This document shows positions 45,383-56,252 of a stretch of 64,000 bases of DNA, one piece after another (positions within the stretch are counted from its first letter, which is position 1; each line of letters opens with the position of its first letter). Source of the DNA: Coix lacryma-jobi var. lacryma-jobi (lineage: Eukaryota > Streptophyta > Magnoliopsida > Poales > Poaceae); contig CM019827.1 of the NCBI GenBank assembly GCA_009763385.1, forward strand, positions 116,091,204 through 116,155,203, in the 5' to 3' direction. The notes beneath the pieces were generated by a model. It had not been told where the DNA came from. It worked only from the letters and a program-made list of their open reading frames with translations, and did no database searches. Position numbers and translations under genes: made by a program.

Positions 45383-46257
45383 CCCGCGGTCAATCGGGAT
45401 GAGATTAAGCAGGGACGGTGAATTTACAGCTCGAGCCAGGAAGGTGCTCGTCGGGGCTGCGTGGCAAGATTTCGACGGCGAGCGCAGAAGAAGGCGCCAC
45501 GACACGAGATAACTGGCCAGCGGGTAGATAACTTCGCCACGAACTCGGTCGCACGTTTGTTCGGGATAGAGCTGCAGCCGTCGCGCTGGCGGTCGCCGAA
45601 AAAGATCGCGGCCGCCGCCGCCGTGAACAGGGAAGCAAGTCTATCCCCCCCTTTTTCCAATCCTATTCTACCCTTTCTGAACTTCCAAAATTACTTTTGA
45701 ATTTTGAATAAAAGTTGAAAATATGTTAAAATATCAAATGTTCAGAATTTAATTCTGAACATTTTTTATTTTTGACACATATTCAAATTATACTCAGAAT
45801 TTGAATTAGAATTTGAAAAACAAAAGAGGACAAAAAGGGCAGAAAAGTATTTTCCAATTTACTTTTGATTTCATATGCAAACTTTGAAAACTTTAAATAC
45901 CAAAGTTGTCTCTCTCAACAAGAGCTACAACTTTGCTTTTGAAATCATTTTGAAATTTGCCATACTTTTTGGACTTAAAGAAAGGAGATTAAGAAAAACG
46001 TAGAAAAGTAGAGGTTTCCCTCTCACACTTATATTTCATGTAACCTATACCCATATCCTTAAGAAAGCATTATACCGCTAAGGTTACATACTTAACATTC
46101 TCTATCCACTAAGCACAAACATATTAACTTAAACTTGTTTTTAGTGAATGCATACTCAGGTTATCACTCAAATGAAATGCTAATGCATATGATGACATGG
46201 CAAGTTTTAGTTTGGATAACACTAGAGTGTTACAGTCAAGTGGAAAGAGCAAGACAA

Positions 46258-46574
46258 CTTGGTCCCCAAAGACATGGGCAACGGCTCGACGCGACCAAGC
46301 AAAGCAAAGCTAGCCCTCAAGAAGAGGTAGAACAGGCTCAACACCGCTAGCAAAACCCAATCGAAAATACCGAAGCAAAATGCTAGTCCCTCAAGATAGA
46401 GGCACAGAGGCTCAACACAACTAGCAAAGAAAGCTCGATACCAAATCCTTTCGGCCAAACATGCTCCGAACCAATTGGAATGACTCCAAACCAAAAGAGA
46501 ACCAATCGAGATCGAAAAACCCTGAAAATGTTTGCTAGTTCCTCAAGACAGAGGCAAGGCTCAACACAACTAGC
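46258..46574 (-). repeat. Array of four two-stem hairpin units in Sirevirus F
   Basis: Units lie at 46258-46299, 46309-46351, 46382-46425 and 46534-46574. Stems are the same as in B, with very few substitutions. H inserted directly to the left, so the array is now separated from its PPT by 4 kb. Confidence 0.75.
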
Positions 46575-47707
46575 AAACTCCCCCTCGACAAGTGCAAGCA
46601 ACTAGGAAGCAAGCAACTAGGAAAACTCCCCTTAGTTGAACGTCCAGGAGTATATGATTTGCAATTTCTCCCCCTTAGTTGAAAATGCACTAAACAAGAT
46701 AAAGGCATTAATGCAAGAAACTCCTCCTTCCAACATGTATATGAAGTCAGAAATGCAAGTTAGCAGCTTCAGGCATATAGTCAAAAGAGTGCAAAGATGC
46801 TCTAAACAGTATAGCTCTAATGACAAAACTAAGCACTCAAATAGCAAAGGCTCAAACTGATCACGAGATATGAAATATGAACATATGAGTAGAAAGTGAG
46901 CAGTTTTGAGTCAAAAGATGTTCACCATTAAAATAGCACTACACATGTATAGACAGGAATCCAAACGAGTGCTAAACATGTATACAAGGTGAACTACCCC
47001 TAGCAACGTTCAATCATCATGCATAGGAATGAAACATACACTTGTGATTTCAGTTTTATATCGGAGTTGCAGCGGTGAAATTTCACAAGTTTAAATTCAG
47101 CATGTGATTGCGAGAGGTTGACAGCTTGTCTTTGCCTAACTTTTCAACCGAGCGAAGCCTATGCCGAAGCAATCAGAAGCTTAAAGCTACGGTTTCGGTC
47201 ATACACTACACGGCTCAAGTTTAACTCAAAGTGCAATGAGAAACCGTCTTGATACCGTGATGTGTTGACAAGCAATCCCATCACGATCTTTTCAATTCAC
47301 TAAAACTTGGTTCACATTTTAAACATGATATGAACAGACCAAGCAAGTGAATGACTCAGAACCAGAGATATAGCAACCTAGCATATATGAAAAGCATGAA
47401 TGAACTCAACTCATCCTACACATGCTAGTTGCATATCTCAATGGTGAACATTTTCAGATTTTATCTACATTAAGCAAAGTCACCATTTCAAAATAGCTCA
47501 GCTCACAACATGTACTAGTGATCAGAAAGAGCATAAGCTACAAGCATCAACATAAGCATCGAAGCATACTACACAGAGCATAGTTACATTCTAGTGATTA
47601 TAAACATGAAGCTCAGAATGTAAATGCGTATGCTAAAATGCAAAAGAGTAGAAAGACAAACGAAAAAGAGTCAGTCTACTATACAAGATCCAAAATGTTT
47701 CCCCCAT
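46575..47707 (-). other. Non-coding 3' region of Sirevirus F
   Basis: It is collinear with 3276-4424 of B with small changes. No credible ORF was seen. Confidence 0.7.
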
Positions 47708-49243
47708 CTAAAAGGGGAAACACACACCAAGCTCACCCCTCAACCGGTTAAAGGTTGATTCGTCTAAAGGCTTGGTGAAAATATCAGCCAGTTGATGATG
47801 AGTATCGACATGGCGAAGGTCCATATCACCCTTCTCCTGGTGGTCTCGCAAGAAATGAAAGCGCACATCAATGTGTTTGGTCTTCGAGTGAAGCACGGGG
47901 TTCTTAGCAATGCTAATAGCACTCGTGCTGTCACAAAGCAAAGGAACACGAGTAAAGCTCAGACCAAAATCACGCAAAGTGGCCATCATCCAAAGCAACT
48001 GGGAACAGCAGCTAGCCGCAGCAACATATTCAGCCTCTGTAGTGGACTGAGCGACACTAGACTGCTTGCGAGAGGACCACAAATCAAGAGAAGAACCAAT
48101 AAACTGGCAAGTCCCAGAAGTGGACTTGCGCTCAATACGACAACCAGCAAAATCGGCATCCGAATAACCGCAAAGGGAGAGGGTGGAGGAAGCAGAATAC
48201 CAAATCCCGAGCTCAGGTGTGAAACGAAGGTACCTAAAAATCCGCTTCACCGCCTGACAGTGAGAAGTGCGCGGCGACGCCTGAAAGCGCGCACACAGAC
48301 ACACCGCGAACTGAATGTCCGGGCGTGTCGCCGTCAGGTAGAGGAGCGACCCAATCATGCTTCGGTACTCCTTCTGGTCCACTGCTTCTCCATCCGCATC
48401 CGCATCCAGGGCAGTCGTCGTCGACATGGGTGTTGGAAGAGGCTTGGCCTCACCCATATCGAACCGCTTCAGCAAGTCCTTGGTGTACTTGCCCTGGTGC
48501 ACAAACGTCCCTTCTCGGGATTGCTTGATTTGCAACCCGAGAAAGAAGGTCAGCTCGCCCATCATGCTCATCTCGAACTCCCTGCTCATAGTATCTGCAA
48601 ACTTGGCAACCAAAGCGTGAGAAGAACCACCGAAAATGATATCATCCACGTAAATCTGGACCAAGAGAGTGTCTTTGCCTTGCTTGAGGAGAAAGAGCGT
48701 TTTATCTACACATCCCATTTTAAAACCCTTAGCAAGCAAAAAGGTTTTCAATCTATCATACTAGGCTCTAGGGGCTTGTTTCAAACCATATAAAGCTTTA
48801 TGAAGTTTAAAAACATGGTTTGGAAACTTGGGATTTTCAAAACCGGGGGGTTGCTCAACATATACTTCCTCTTCTATGTAGCCGTTTAAGAAGGCACTCT
48901 TGACATCCATTTGAAAGAGTTTAAAACCTTTGGATGCAGCAAAAGCCAAGAGTATCCTAATAGCCTCCAAACGAGCTACAGGAGCAAAAGTCTTCTCAAA
49001 GTCTATCCCCTCCTTCTGACTATAACCCTTGGCCACAAGTCGCGCTTTGTTCCTCACAATGTGGCCACCCTCTCCTTGTTTGTTTTTGAAAACCCATTTT
49101 GTCCCAATAGGGTTACAGTTAGGAGGAGGAGGAACTAGAACCCAAACCCGATTTCTCTCAAAATTTTCTAACTCCTCATGCATCCTGGACCGAGTGTCCA
49201 ACATCTCGGGGCTCAAAATTAGCAACAAAAGCAGAATGAGCAA
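47708..49243 (-). pseudogene. Sirevirus F pol: reverse transcriptase and RNase H
   Basis: The frame starts after a small deletion/frameshift at about 49190-49200 (MHEELENFERNRVW) and runs through the copia RT (NPIGTKWVFKNKQGEGG, NKARLVAKGYSQKEGIDF, LFQMDVKSAFLNGYI, ALYGLKQAPRA). A TAG at 48761-48763 replaces the Trp codon of the APRAWYDRL motif. RT continues with the catalytic LLVQIYVDDIIFGG, then RNase H (LCGYSDADFAGC, STTEAEYVA, LLCDSTSAI, KTKHIDVRF) to the conserved end RGELGVCFPF. All catalytic motifs are present; only the nonsense codon and the upstream frameshift disable it, so F died recently. Confidence 0.88.
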
Positions 49244-49301
49244 AGTGCGAGAATTGCTGTGACCTGGACCGAGTAACCCGTTCGTCGATGCTGCCGATCA
49301 T

Positions 49302-50861
49302 CTACTGAGGCGGGTGCTGGCGCTGGATGTGTCGTGGCGCCTCCCGAGCTGAAGTAGCCTCCCCCTCAATAGCAGCTGGTGCCTCCCCGGGTACAAAAGG
49401 TACCGCGCGGGGTGGCGGATCCCACGGCCCCCAGGAAGAAGAGGTGTCGGGGCCGTGAGTCGTCGTCGAGGCCGCTCTTTGCGGCACGGCAGGTGGAGGG
49501 GGTGCTGCATCATCTATACCTTCAGCACCCTCTTCCTCGTCATCGAAAAGAGGCTCACCAACCTCATGATCACCTGCACGCTCAAAACGAGAAGACGGAC
49601 ATACAAGAGTCTCGTCGAAGGTGACATCTGATGTCTCCATGACTCGGTTAGTGTCAAGGTTAAGTACACGATAAGCTCGAGTGTGAGTGCCATAACCCAA
49701 AAACACACCGTTAGAAGAACGAGACTCAAACTTGTCTAGGTTGCCCTTTTTCAAAATAAAATAGTGGCAACCGAAGACTCTAAAATAACTCACCTTGGGC
49801 AGGCGACCAAAACGCAACTCATAAGAGGTCTTCTTCAAAAAGGCTCTCCGAAAAATGCGATTTGAAATGTAGCATGCAGTGTTCATAGCTTCGGCCCAGT
49901 AACGCCTAGGAGTCCTATGCTCATCGAGCATCGTCCTGGCCATCTCAACAAGGGTCCGATTCTTCCTCTCTACAACACCATTTTGGGGCGGTGTGTAGGG
50001 GGAAGAAAACTGATGCTCCAAACCAAGGCGGTTACAAAACTTCTCAAAATCCGAATTTTTAAACTCGGAACCATTATCACTTCTAATAGCTCGCATCGAG
50101 TTCAAAGGAAACTCGTTCTGAAGACGCAAAATCAGATTGCGAGCAAAAGAGAAAGTCTCAGTCTTCTCAGTCAAAAAGAAAACCCATGAATACCTCGAAA
50201 AGTCATCAACAACAACTAAAACATACCACTTGCCACCAACCGAGCTCTCTCGAGCAGGACCAACAAGGTCCATGTGTAAAAGCTCTCCAGGGTGCGAGGT
50301 CATGACCTTAGTCACTGGATGGTGGGGAGCGGCAACCATCTTCCCATGTCTACAAGAATGACAAACTAGATCCTTCTCCATCGAAAGCTTGGGCAATCCT
50401 CGGATTAGGCCAAGTGAACTAAGTCTTGCAAGCAAGTCGAAGCTTAAATGACCTAGCCTCCTATGCCACTTCCAAAGATCAGAGGAGGAAGGACTAGCCA
50501 AAAGACAGCGGGAAATGCCAAACGACTCCGAGAAATTCGCACGAAAGACTTTCCCAAAGGGCAAAATCAAACATACAAGATTGCCCTGAGGGTCCAAAAT
50601 ACGACTGAGATTCGGTTTAAAACGAATCTCATAGTCGTCGTCAAAAAGTTGCGAAACAGAAAGAAGGTTAAAATGCAGGTTAGAAACAAGAGCAACATTG
50701 CGCAACACAAAGTGCTCATTAACCCGCACCGACCCGCGAGACAAAACCTTACCTTTACTATTGTCGCCGAAGGTAATGTACTCCCTTCCGGCAACAGGGC
50801 TAAGGCTGGAGAACCACTTGGCGTTTCCGGTCATGTGTCTCGAGCAACCGGAATCCACCAA
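49302..50861 (-). CDS. Sirevirus F pol: protease and integrase
   Basis: About 520 codons are open. They comprise the protease core VDSGCSRHMTGNAKWF, the HHCC module (WHRRLGHL, CHSCRHGK), integrase DDE residues (LLHMDLVGPAR, IRSDNGSEFKN, NGVVERKNRTL), YRVLNLDTNRVMETSDVTFDE and a Pro/Glu-rich linker. It is very close to the B copy. The upstream end lies just past the gag stop in another frame; the frame has no ATG of its own there, so expression depends on gag (frameshift, splicing or reinitiation). It would run into RT but for the frameshift at about 49195. Confidence 0.88.
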   Translation of the reverse strand: MVDSGCSRHMTGNAKWFSSLSPVAGREYITFGDNSKGKVLSRGSVRVNEHFVLRNVALVSNLHFNLLSVSQLFDDDYEIRFKPNLSRILDPQGNLVCLILPFGKVFRANFSESFGISRCLLASPSSSDLWKWHRRLGHLSFDLLARLSSLGLIRGLPKLSMEKDLVCHSCRHGKMVAAPHHPVTKVMTSHPGELLHMDLVGPARESSVGGKWYVLVVVDDFSRYSWVFFLTEKTETFSFARNLILRLQNEFPLNSMRAIRSDNGSEFKNSDFEKFCNRLGLEHQFSSPYTPPQNGVVERKNRTLVEMARTMLDEHRTPRRYWAEAMNTACYISNRIFRRAFLKKTSYELRFGRLPKVSYFRVFGCHYFILKKGNLDKFESRSSNGVFLGYGTHTRAYRVLNLDTNRVMETSDVTFDETLVCPSSRFERAGDHEVGEPLFDDEEEGAEGIDDAAPPPPAVPQRAASTTTHGPDTSSSWGPWDPPPRAVPFVPGEAPAAIEGEATSAREAPRHIQRQHPPQ

Positions 50862-50890
50862 CCAAATGTCCTCGAACCGTTTTACCTACA

Positions 50891-53581
50891 TCAATAGAAA
50901 GACATAGGGTGAGCATACGGTCCAACACTGGGGTTAGTGAAGTAAGGGGAATACCAGTGTTGGGTCGGCTGCTCAAAAGAACGGTTAGCAGAAAAACCAT
51001 TCCTAGCATGTCTACGAGAGGAGCGATCACCACGTAGAGGAAAACGTGGTCCGCTAAAGGAGGAGCGTCCATCGCGATATTCAAAACGCGGTGGGGGAAA
51101 ACGCTCAACTACAAAGCCTCCGCCACGGGGTCCATAGCCTACAACTGCAGGCTCCCGTCGGGCACGCTTTCTACGAGGCCTAGGCCTAGCAACTTGAGGC
51201 ACTGCGCCTCTAGGCCTAGCATCTCTCCTCGGAGCTCTCTGCTGCCTAGGCCTGGGAACTTGAGGTTCTGGACCTCTGGGCCTAGCTGCTCTCCTTGGAG
51301 CACTGCTCTGAACATTCGGTACATGTACATCATGGAAAGGATGGTACATGTCTGTGTTGTTCATCTCCCTAGCACGACGCGCCTCTCTCTTGCGCCTCAA
51401 GCAGAACTCGCTCAAGTGTCCATCTCTCCCACAGAAATCACAATGATACCTCACCGCACGCAAAGGGGGTTGTTGGTAATCATGGCTGTGGGTGTGGATC
51501 ACTTTGCCCTTCTGAGGCAACTCCTCCTGGATAGGTGGCATTGTATCCAGTTTGTTCTTTAGGTGGTTGGGTTTGGGATGCCACACTTGGTTCTTGGGTG
51601 GAGCTCTCGGAGGTTCCTCAAAAACACCATCCTTGGTGGTAGGCTTGAGAGGCTCTTTGGGTGGAAGTTTGGTAAGTTTGGGAGTAGTGGTGGAGTTGGG
51701 CTTCTCACTAGGATTCAGACCACTCGACTCTCCAATCTTCCTAAAAGCAGAAAGATCAACACCCTGAGCAAGACCTACACCAGAACCTCCAGCAGCTCGC
51801 TTAAATTGGGAGATCATCATCCCGAGCTGCGGCTCACTACAAGAGACCCATGACAAGATGGTCTGAAGGTATGTGTTTTCCTCCTCGGTTTGCATCTTGC
51901 CATGCTTGACATTGGCAATCTCCATCTCCAAGCTCTCACACAAAGCACACCTCATGACACACGTGCTACCCGAGTTGACCTTCTCTAAAGACTCAATCTT
52001 GGCATTCTTCTCTGCCAACTCAGATTGCAAGACAGGACAAGTCTTGCACGCACCCAACAGCTGCGGCCTAGCACGGAGCTCATCCACTTCTCCAACCAAA
52101 GCAGCATACTTACTCCTCAGGGTGAGGAGATCAGTCATGTGCTTGGTGCACGACTCGCACTCACTCTCCTCTGACACAACCACGGTGGACCGAGCGAACT
52201 CAAGCTCCTTCACCGTGTCCTCCCACTTCTGCCTAAACTCCTTGCGCTCTCTAGCAGCATGCCTAAGCAGTTTATCTTGGCTAAGGAGGGCAGCAGTAAG
52301 CTTCTCAACCTCGGAAGAAAGCTCGTCGTAGGTGAGAGATACCTGGGAGGTGTCGTCGTCGTCGTCCCGAGGGGAGTGCTCCAGCTTGCCGTCGACCTCA
52401 TCACCAAGGGCCATGGTGCAGAAGCCGTCGTCGTCGGCGAAGAAGCAGAGACCGTTCAGCTTGTCCTCGATCCTCTTCTTCTTCTCGGACTCGTCGTCGC
52501 TTGAACAATTGGAGTCGTCATCCGAGCCGTCGACGTCGCTGAGCGTGGCGAAGAACGCACGCTGCTCAGCCTGGGCCTTCTCCAAGTACTTCTTCTTGAT
52601 GTACTCCTTGTCGAAGCCGCCCCTCCGCTTGTGCCTCGCGGGGACGTACTTCTCCTTGCGCTTGCCGGAGTCATACTTGTGCCCATGATCGCCCTTCCCC
52701 GAATGCTTGTTCTTCTTGGGGCAGTTGGCGATGAAGTGGTCGGGGTCGCCGCACTCATAGCATCCTGAGCGTCCTCCTCCGCGGCGATGGTTCATGCGGT
52801 TGTTGTGGAACCGCGTGAACCGGTTGGCGAACATTGCCAACTCGTCATCCCCCAACGACTCAAGCTGGTCCTCTGTGACAGAAAAGAGAGATGAAAGAGC
52901 AAAGCCACCAAAGGGGTTAGCAGAAGAGCCAGAAACCAAAGCCATGGTTGGGCCAGAAGGATTCGCATAAGAAGCCCTCGACATGGCGTCAATCTCACTG
53001 GACTTGAGCTTACTGAAGAGCTCGTCGCAAGTGAGGGTCTCATAGTTAGGCGATTCGATGATCGCCTGGACCTTTGAGTCCCACACCGACCGATCGAGAG
53101 TGTGTAAAAGCTTCAAAGCTCTCTCATGATCGTCGAAAGGCAACTGCTCCTTGTTAGCCCTCATCCTGTTGACAATCACCTGAAAGCGAGCGAATAAACT
53201 TTCTATGATCTCGCCAGGCTGATGTCGAAAGTTCTCATACTCTCTCTTGAATGACTCGTAGAGTCGGGTTTTGACTTGAGAGGTGCCCTCAAGAAAACGC
53301 ATGAGGGTGGCCCAAATCTCCCGAGCCGTAGAGAGGTGAGAAACACGATCAAACTCTGCCATGCTCAAACACGAAAAGAGAGCATTATGGGCTCGGCTAT
53401 TGGCATCGTGTTCATCGATCTGAAGCTGAGTGACACGAGCAGCCAAGACCACGTAATCGGCAGAGTTGCAAATATCCCAGATGGAAGCACCCAAACTCTG
53501 CAGATAGGCCGACATGCGTATCTTCCAATACGCATAGTTCATCCCATCGAAAAACGGCGGTTTGCCTACGCCGCGATCCAT
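50891..53581 (-). CDS. Sirevirus F gag, intact, 896 aa
   Basis: It begins at an ATG 63 bases after the LTR. Residues about 7-190 form a DUF4219/UBN2-type capsid region (FFDGMNYAYWKIRM, SLFARFQVIVNRMR). A CCHC knuckle lies at 274-287. An acidic segment and coiled coil with CxxC pairs span about 330-590, and a Pro/Lys-rich linker follows. A second C-x2-C-x4-H-x4-C knuckle is at 714-727. The tail is Arg/Pro-rich with a duplicated APRR-ARPRG block and ends PYAHPMSFY. Such a long gag with an extra C-terminal domain is characteristic of Sireviruses. It would assemble particles and bind RNA. It is the only full gag in the window and could in principle serve B or E. Confidence 0.92.
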   Translation of the reverse strand: MDRGVGKPPFFDGMNYAYWKIRMSAYLQSLGASIWDICNSADYVVLAARVTQLQIDEHDANSRAHNALFSCLSMAEFDRVSHLSTAREIWATLMRFLEGTSQVKTRLYESFKREYENFRHQPGEIIESLFARFQVIVNRMRANKEQLPFDDHERALKLLHTLDRSVWDSKVQAIIESPNYETLTCDELFSKLKSSEIDAMSRASYANPSGPTMALVSGSSANPFGGFALSSLFSVTEDQLESLGDDELAMFANRFTRFHNNRMNHRRGGGRSGCYECGDPDHFIANCPKKNKHSGKGDHGHKYDSGKRKEKYVPARHKRRGGFDKEYIKKKYLEKAQAEQRAFFATLSDVDGSDDDSNCSSDDESEKKKRIEDKLNGLCFFADDDGFCTMALGDEVDGKLEHSPRDDDDDTSQVSLTYDELSSEVEKLTAALLSQDKLLRHAARERKEFRQKWEDTVKELEFARSTVVVSEESECESCTKHMTDLLTLRSKYAALVGEVDELRARPQLLGACKTCPVLQSELAEKNAKIESLEKVNSGSTCVMRCALCESLEMEIANVKHGKMQTEEENTYLQTILSWVSCSEPQLGMMISQFKRAAGGSGVGLAQGVDLSAFRKIGESSGLNPSEKPNSTTTPKLTKLPPKEPLKPTTKDGVFEEPPRAPPKNQVWHPKPNHLKNKLDTMPPIQEELPQKGKVIHTHSHDYQQPPLRAVRYHCDFCGRDGHLSEFCLRRKREARRAREMNNTDMYHPFHDVHVPNVQSSAPRRAARPRGPEPQVPRPRQQRAPRRDARPRGAVPQVARPRPRRKRARREPAVVGYGPRGGGFVVERFPPPRFEYRDGRSSFSGPRFPLRGDRSSRRHARNGFSANRSFEQPTQHWYSPYFTNPSVGPYAHPMSFY

Positions 53582-53630
53582 GTCGCCTTCGGTGGATCTG
53601 GAACCGGCTAAGGTGGAAGATCCTTAACCT

Positions 53631-53642
53631 ACTCCGATACCA
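53631..53642 (-). other. Primer binding site of Sirevirus F (variant iMet)
   Basis: In element sense TGGTATCGGAGT differs at two positions from TGGTATCAGAGC of B. Confidence 0.7.
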
Positions 53643-53644
53643 AT

Positions 53645-55645
53645 TGAAGGACCGAGAAGCAACCAGAAAGCGACCAGAGGGGGGGGTGATTGGGAGCTTC
53701 AAAATTTCCTTTCGAAAACTAGTAGCCACTATCCCAAAATCAACCCTAAGAGACAAACCCTAGAGCTTGCTAATGTCCACGACCCTAGATGTAGGGTGGA
53801 TGCTTCCAAGAAGCACAGCAGGACACTACACAACTCTAGAAAGCCTACGCAAAAGACGGAAACCGAATCCGTCAACGAACGGGCGAACCGCGAACGAAAA
53901 CGCGCAAAACAAACTCGACCGGACTCTGGCCAGCGTCAGGTCAGCAGGGACCGGACGCGTCCGATCACCAAAATCCCACTCGGGAACCTCTCTGGAATTG
54001 ACCGGACTCTGGGAGAGAGAGCGTCCGGTGGGTTCCCCTGCGTCCGGTCACAAGTGCCAAACCCTGATGAACAGGACTACTGTCGAGTCCGGTCACACAA
54101 GGAAGCTAGCGTCCGGTCAGGAGCAAAATGAACACGCTGAACGTTCAACGACCGGACGCACGGAGTCAGCGTCCGGTCACCCCTGAGCCCAGCGTCCGGT
54201 CACCCCGCGATTGCACTGTTCGTCCACCGATTCGACTCTAACTCATCCAAGATGAATCCTCTAGGGATCAAACTTGGTGAGAAGAGTCAAAAGGAGTATA
54301 GTGAGCTATCCCTAAGAGATCATGGCTCGAACCTATCTCCAAATCGATGAATCAAAGAATTTCGGGGGAAGGGAGAAAACTTGACCCGAAACGAAAAATC
54401 GATCGATCTCCTAGAACATGAGGTTAGAGGTTAATTCCTTCAGTGGAAAGAAGTGCCTCACGATCTAGAACAACTTGGTTCAAATGGATTCGCAAAAGAT
54501 GAACCGAGCAAAGAGATCAAACGACGGGAAAATCGTGGAGAAAAAGGGTTCCGCGAAGAACACAACCAAAACGCGAATCGACACCACGATCTTGCAGCCG
54601 AAGCGCAAACACACGCTACGACAAGGAGGTTACGACCTCCTTTCCTCAAAATCAACAATACACAGAGGTGAGTCTCTCTGCGGATCTCAGCAAGCTACAG
54701 CAGGGGATGGGAGAGCAGGAAACCCTAAGTGCGAAAGAGCAAATGACTGAGATACTTGGGAGGAGGGTGTCTCCCGACTAGTTATCCTAATTCTAACCTA
54801 AGTCTAATTCCTACTCTACCCCTCTCTATTCTAATTACAGAGCGAACCAGCTAAACCCTAGGGTTATTCTGGACCAACTCGAGTGGTAGGTGTATCCGAC
54901 GGCCACGCCCGCTCGACTCGAAGCGTTGCCTCGACGCAACCTCCAGATCGCCGCCACGTGCCGCCCTCGCTCTGCACCCCCGGTTTTGTGTCCCAAACCG
55001 GGAAACCAGCCTTTCCAGCCAACCCCCGGTTTTGAGGCCCAAACCGGGAAACCAGCCCATCAGCGTCTGAGTTTTGAGGCCAAACTCAGCAAACCCTCAG
55101 AGCCCAGGTTTTGAGGCCCAAACCTGGAAACCGTCCTCAGCCCGAGTTTTGTGGCCAAACTCGGAAACCGTCCACGCCCAGGTTTTGAGGCCCAAACCTG
55201 GAAACCGTCCATCTGATGGTTTTTCCCTGGCTCTACCACCAAACCGAAGCTGTAAAGGGGATGCACCACCCGTGCACCCCATCCACCGACACGTGTCCCT
55301 AGGTCCTCGACCCGAGCAACACCGTGCCCCGCAAGTCTTTGCTCATCGCTGTCCCAGGCTGTCAGCCACCACAGCTGATCCTTAGGCACTCTGGTCCCTC
55401 AGTCCAAGCCTCACGTCCGCCCTTCACCTCTCGATCCATCGGCATGGCACGTCCGCCGCACGGCACGCCCATCCTTCATCGCACCCGGTCCGTCAGCACG
55501 GCACGTCTCAACTTGACCTTCACCTTGCCCTCGATCACTGTATCCGTGCTCGACACCTGCACAACACAAGCCAAAGAACATGCACATCATACCAGTTGAC
55601 AATCACTCATCACTCAGAGACCCGGCATACACCCATGTATCCGCA
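53645..55645 (-). repeat. 5' LTR of Sirevirus F (2001 bp)
   Basis: It matches the joined 3' LTR. It carries the GCGTCCGGTC cluster at 53918-54205 and six hairpins at 54978-55201. A few changes separate the copies, e.g. the 18-bp palindrome is mutated here (CGTCCGATC). Confidence 0.92.
54978..55201 (-). repeat. LTR hairpin array in F 5' LTR (6 units)
   Basis: It has the same unit order as 41552-41774, all arms paired. Confidence 0.8.
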
Positions 55646-56084
55646 AGGTCAAGTAGAGACGTGCCGTGCCGACGGACCGGGAGCGGTGAAGGATGGGCGT
55701 GTCGTGCGGCGGACGTGCCATGCCGAGGTACCCAGAGCGGTGAAGGGCGGACGTGAGGCTTGGACTGACGGACCAGAGGGCCAGAGGACCAGCTGTGGTA
55801 GCTGGCATGTGGCATCGGCGAGCGAGAGCACATGGGATGTGCGGTGCATCGGCCGAGTCGGGAGGAAGGCGCTGGAGTCGTGTCACTTGGCGGAAGGTCG
55901 GACACGGGCTTGCGTGCGGCGCAAGTGCCGTCGGCCAAGTCAAGAAGGAAGGCGAAGGCGTTGTGCCCGGCGTGGAGGCTGGACATGCATCGGCATCGGT
56001 GCCGGTGGTCGGGGTGTGCGAACCACATCCCGTCTACGGTGCGGGTTCGGTAGCTGAGCCTCAAAAAGCTACTATCGACGGTTT

Positions 56085-56252
56085 CCAGGTTTGGGCGTCA
56101 AAACCTGGGCGCGCGGGTTTCCGAGTTTGGGCCTCAAAACTCGGGGTGGACGGTTTCCAGGTTTGGGCCTCAAAACCTGGGCTTGCGGGTTTCTGAGTTT
56201 GGACCTCAAAACTCGGGGTGGACGGTTTCCCGGTTTGGGCCTCAAAACCGGG
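56085..56252 (+). repeat. LTR hairpin array in E 3' LTR (5 units)
   Basis: It corresponds to 28274-28441. Here the third unit is intact (CCAGGTTT/AAACCTGG) and the fourth reads CTGAGTTT against AAACTCGG, so each E LTR has its own private stem mutations. Confidence 0.78.

Larger units (their letters stand above)
42345..46234 (-). mobile_element. Element H: solo LTR (3890 bp), related to G, opposite orientation
   Basis: In minus sense it starts TGTAACACTCTAGTG and ends TCTGCCACA, with GTCAA on both sides (42340-42344 and 46235-46239). It shares with G a several-hundred-base stretch near its 3' end (plus-strand about 42770-43560 against 40370-41130) and the overall plan: GC-rich middle, TATA box, no internal retroviral sequence. 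It is from the same or a sister family. It interrupts F between PPT and hairpin array. Confidence 0.78.
36137..55645 (-). mobile_element. Element F: Ty1-copia Sirevirus nested in the 3' LTR of E
   Basis: LTRs start TGAAGGACCGAGAAGC and end in CCGCA, flanked by AGGTC (36132-36136 and 55646-55650). It is the sister of B: gag, protease/integrase, 3' region and U3 are closely similar, while the TATA-distal part of the LTR differs. Internally it has a complete pol length, but one nonsense codon and one frameshift. It hosts solo LTR G inside its 3' LTR and solo LTR H between PPT and hairpin array. LTRs are 2001 bp and about 2002 bp after removing G. Confidence 0.92.

Noticed and set aside
47792..48793. 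Open frame of 333 codons on plus across F RT/RNase H (and 268 codons at 4476-5282 in B)
   Set aside because: It is exactly opposite to conserved pol codons. Its openness follows from codon choice in the sense frame; it has no domain-like composition and breaks outside pol.
36137..55645. F as an intact autonomous element
   Set aside because: A TAG in RT and a frameshift between integrase and RT are visible, besides two solo-LTR insertions.
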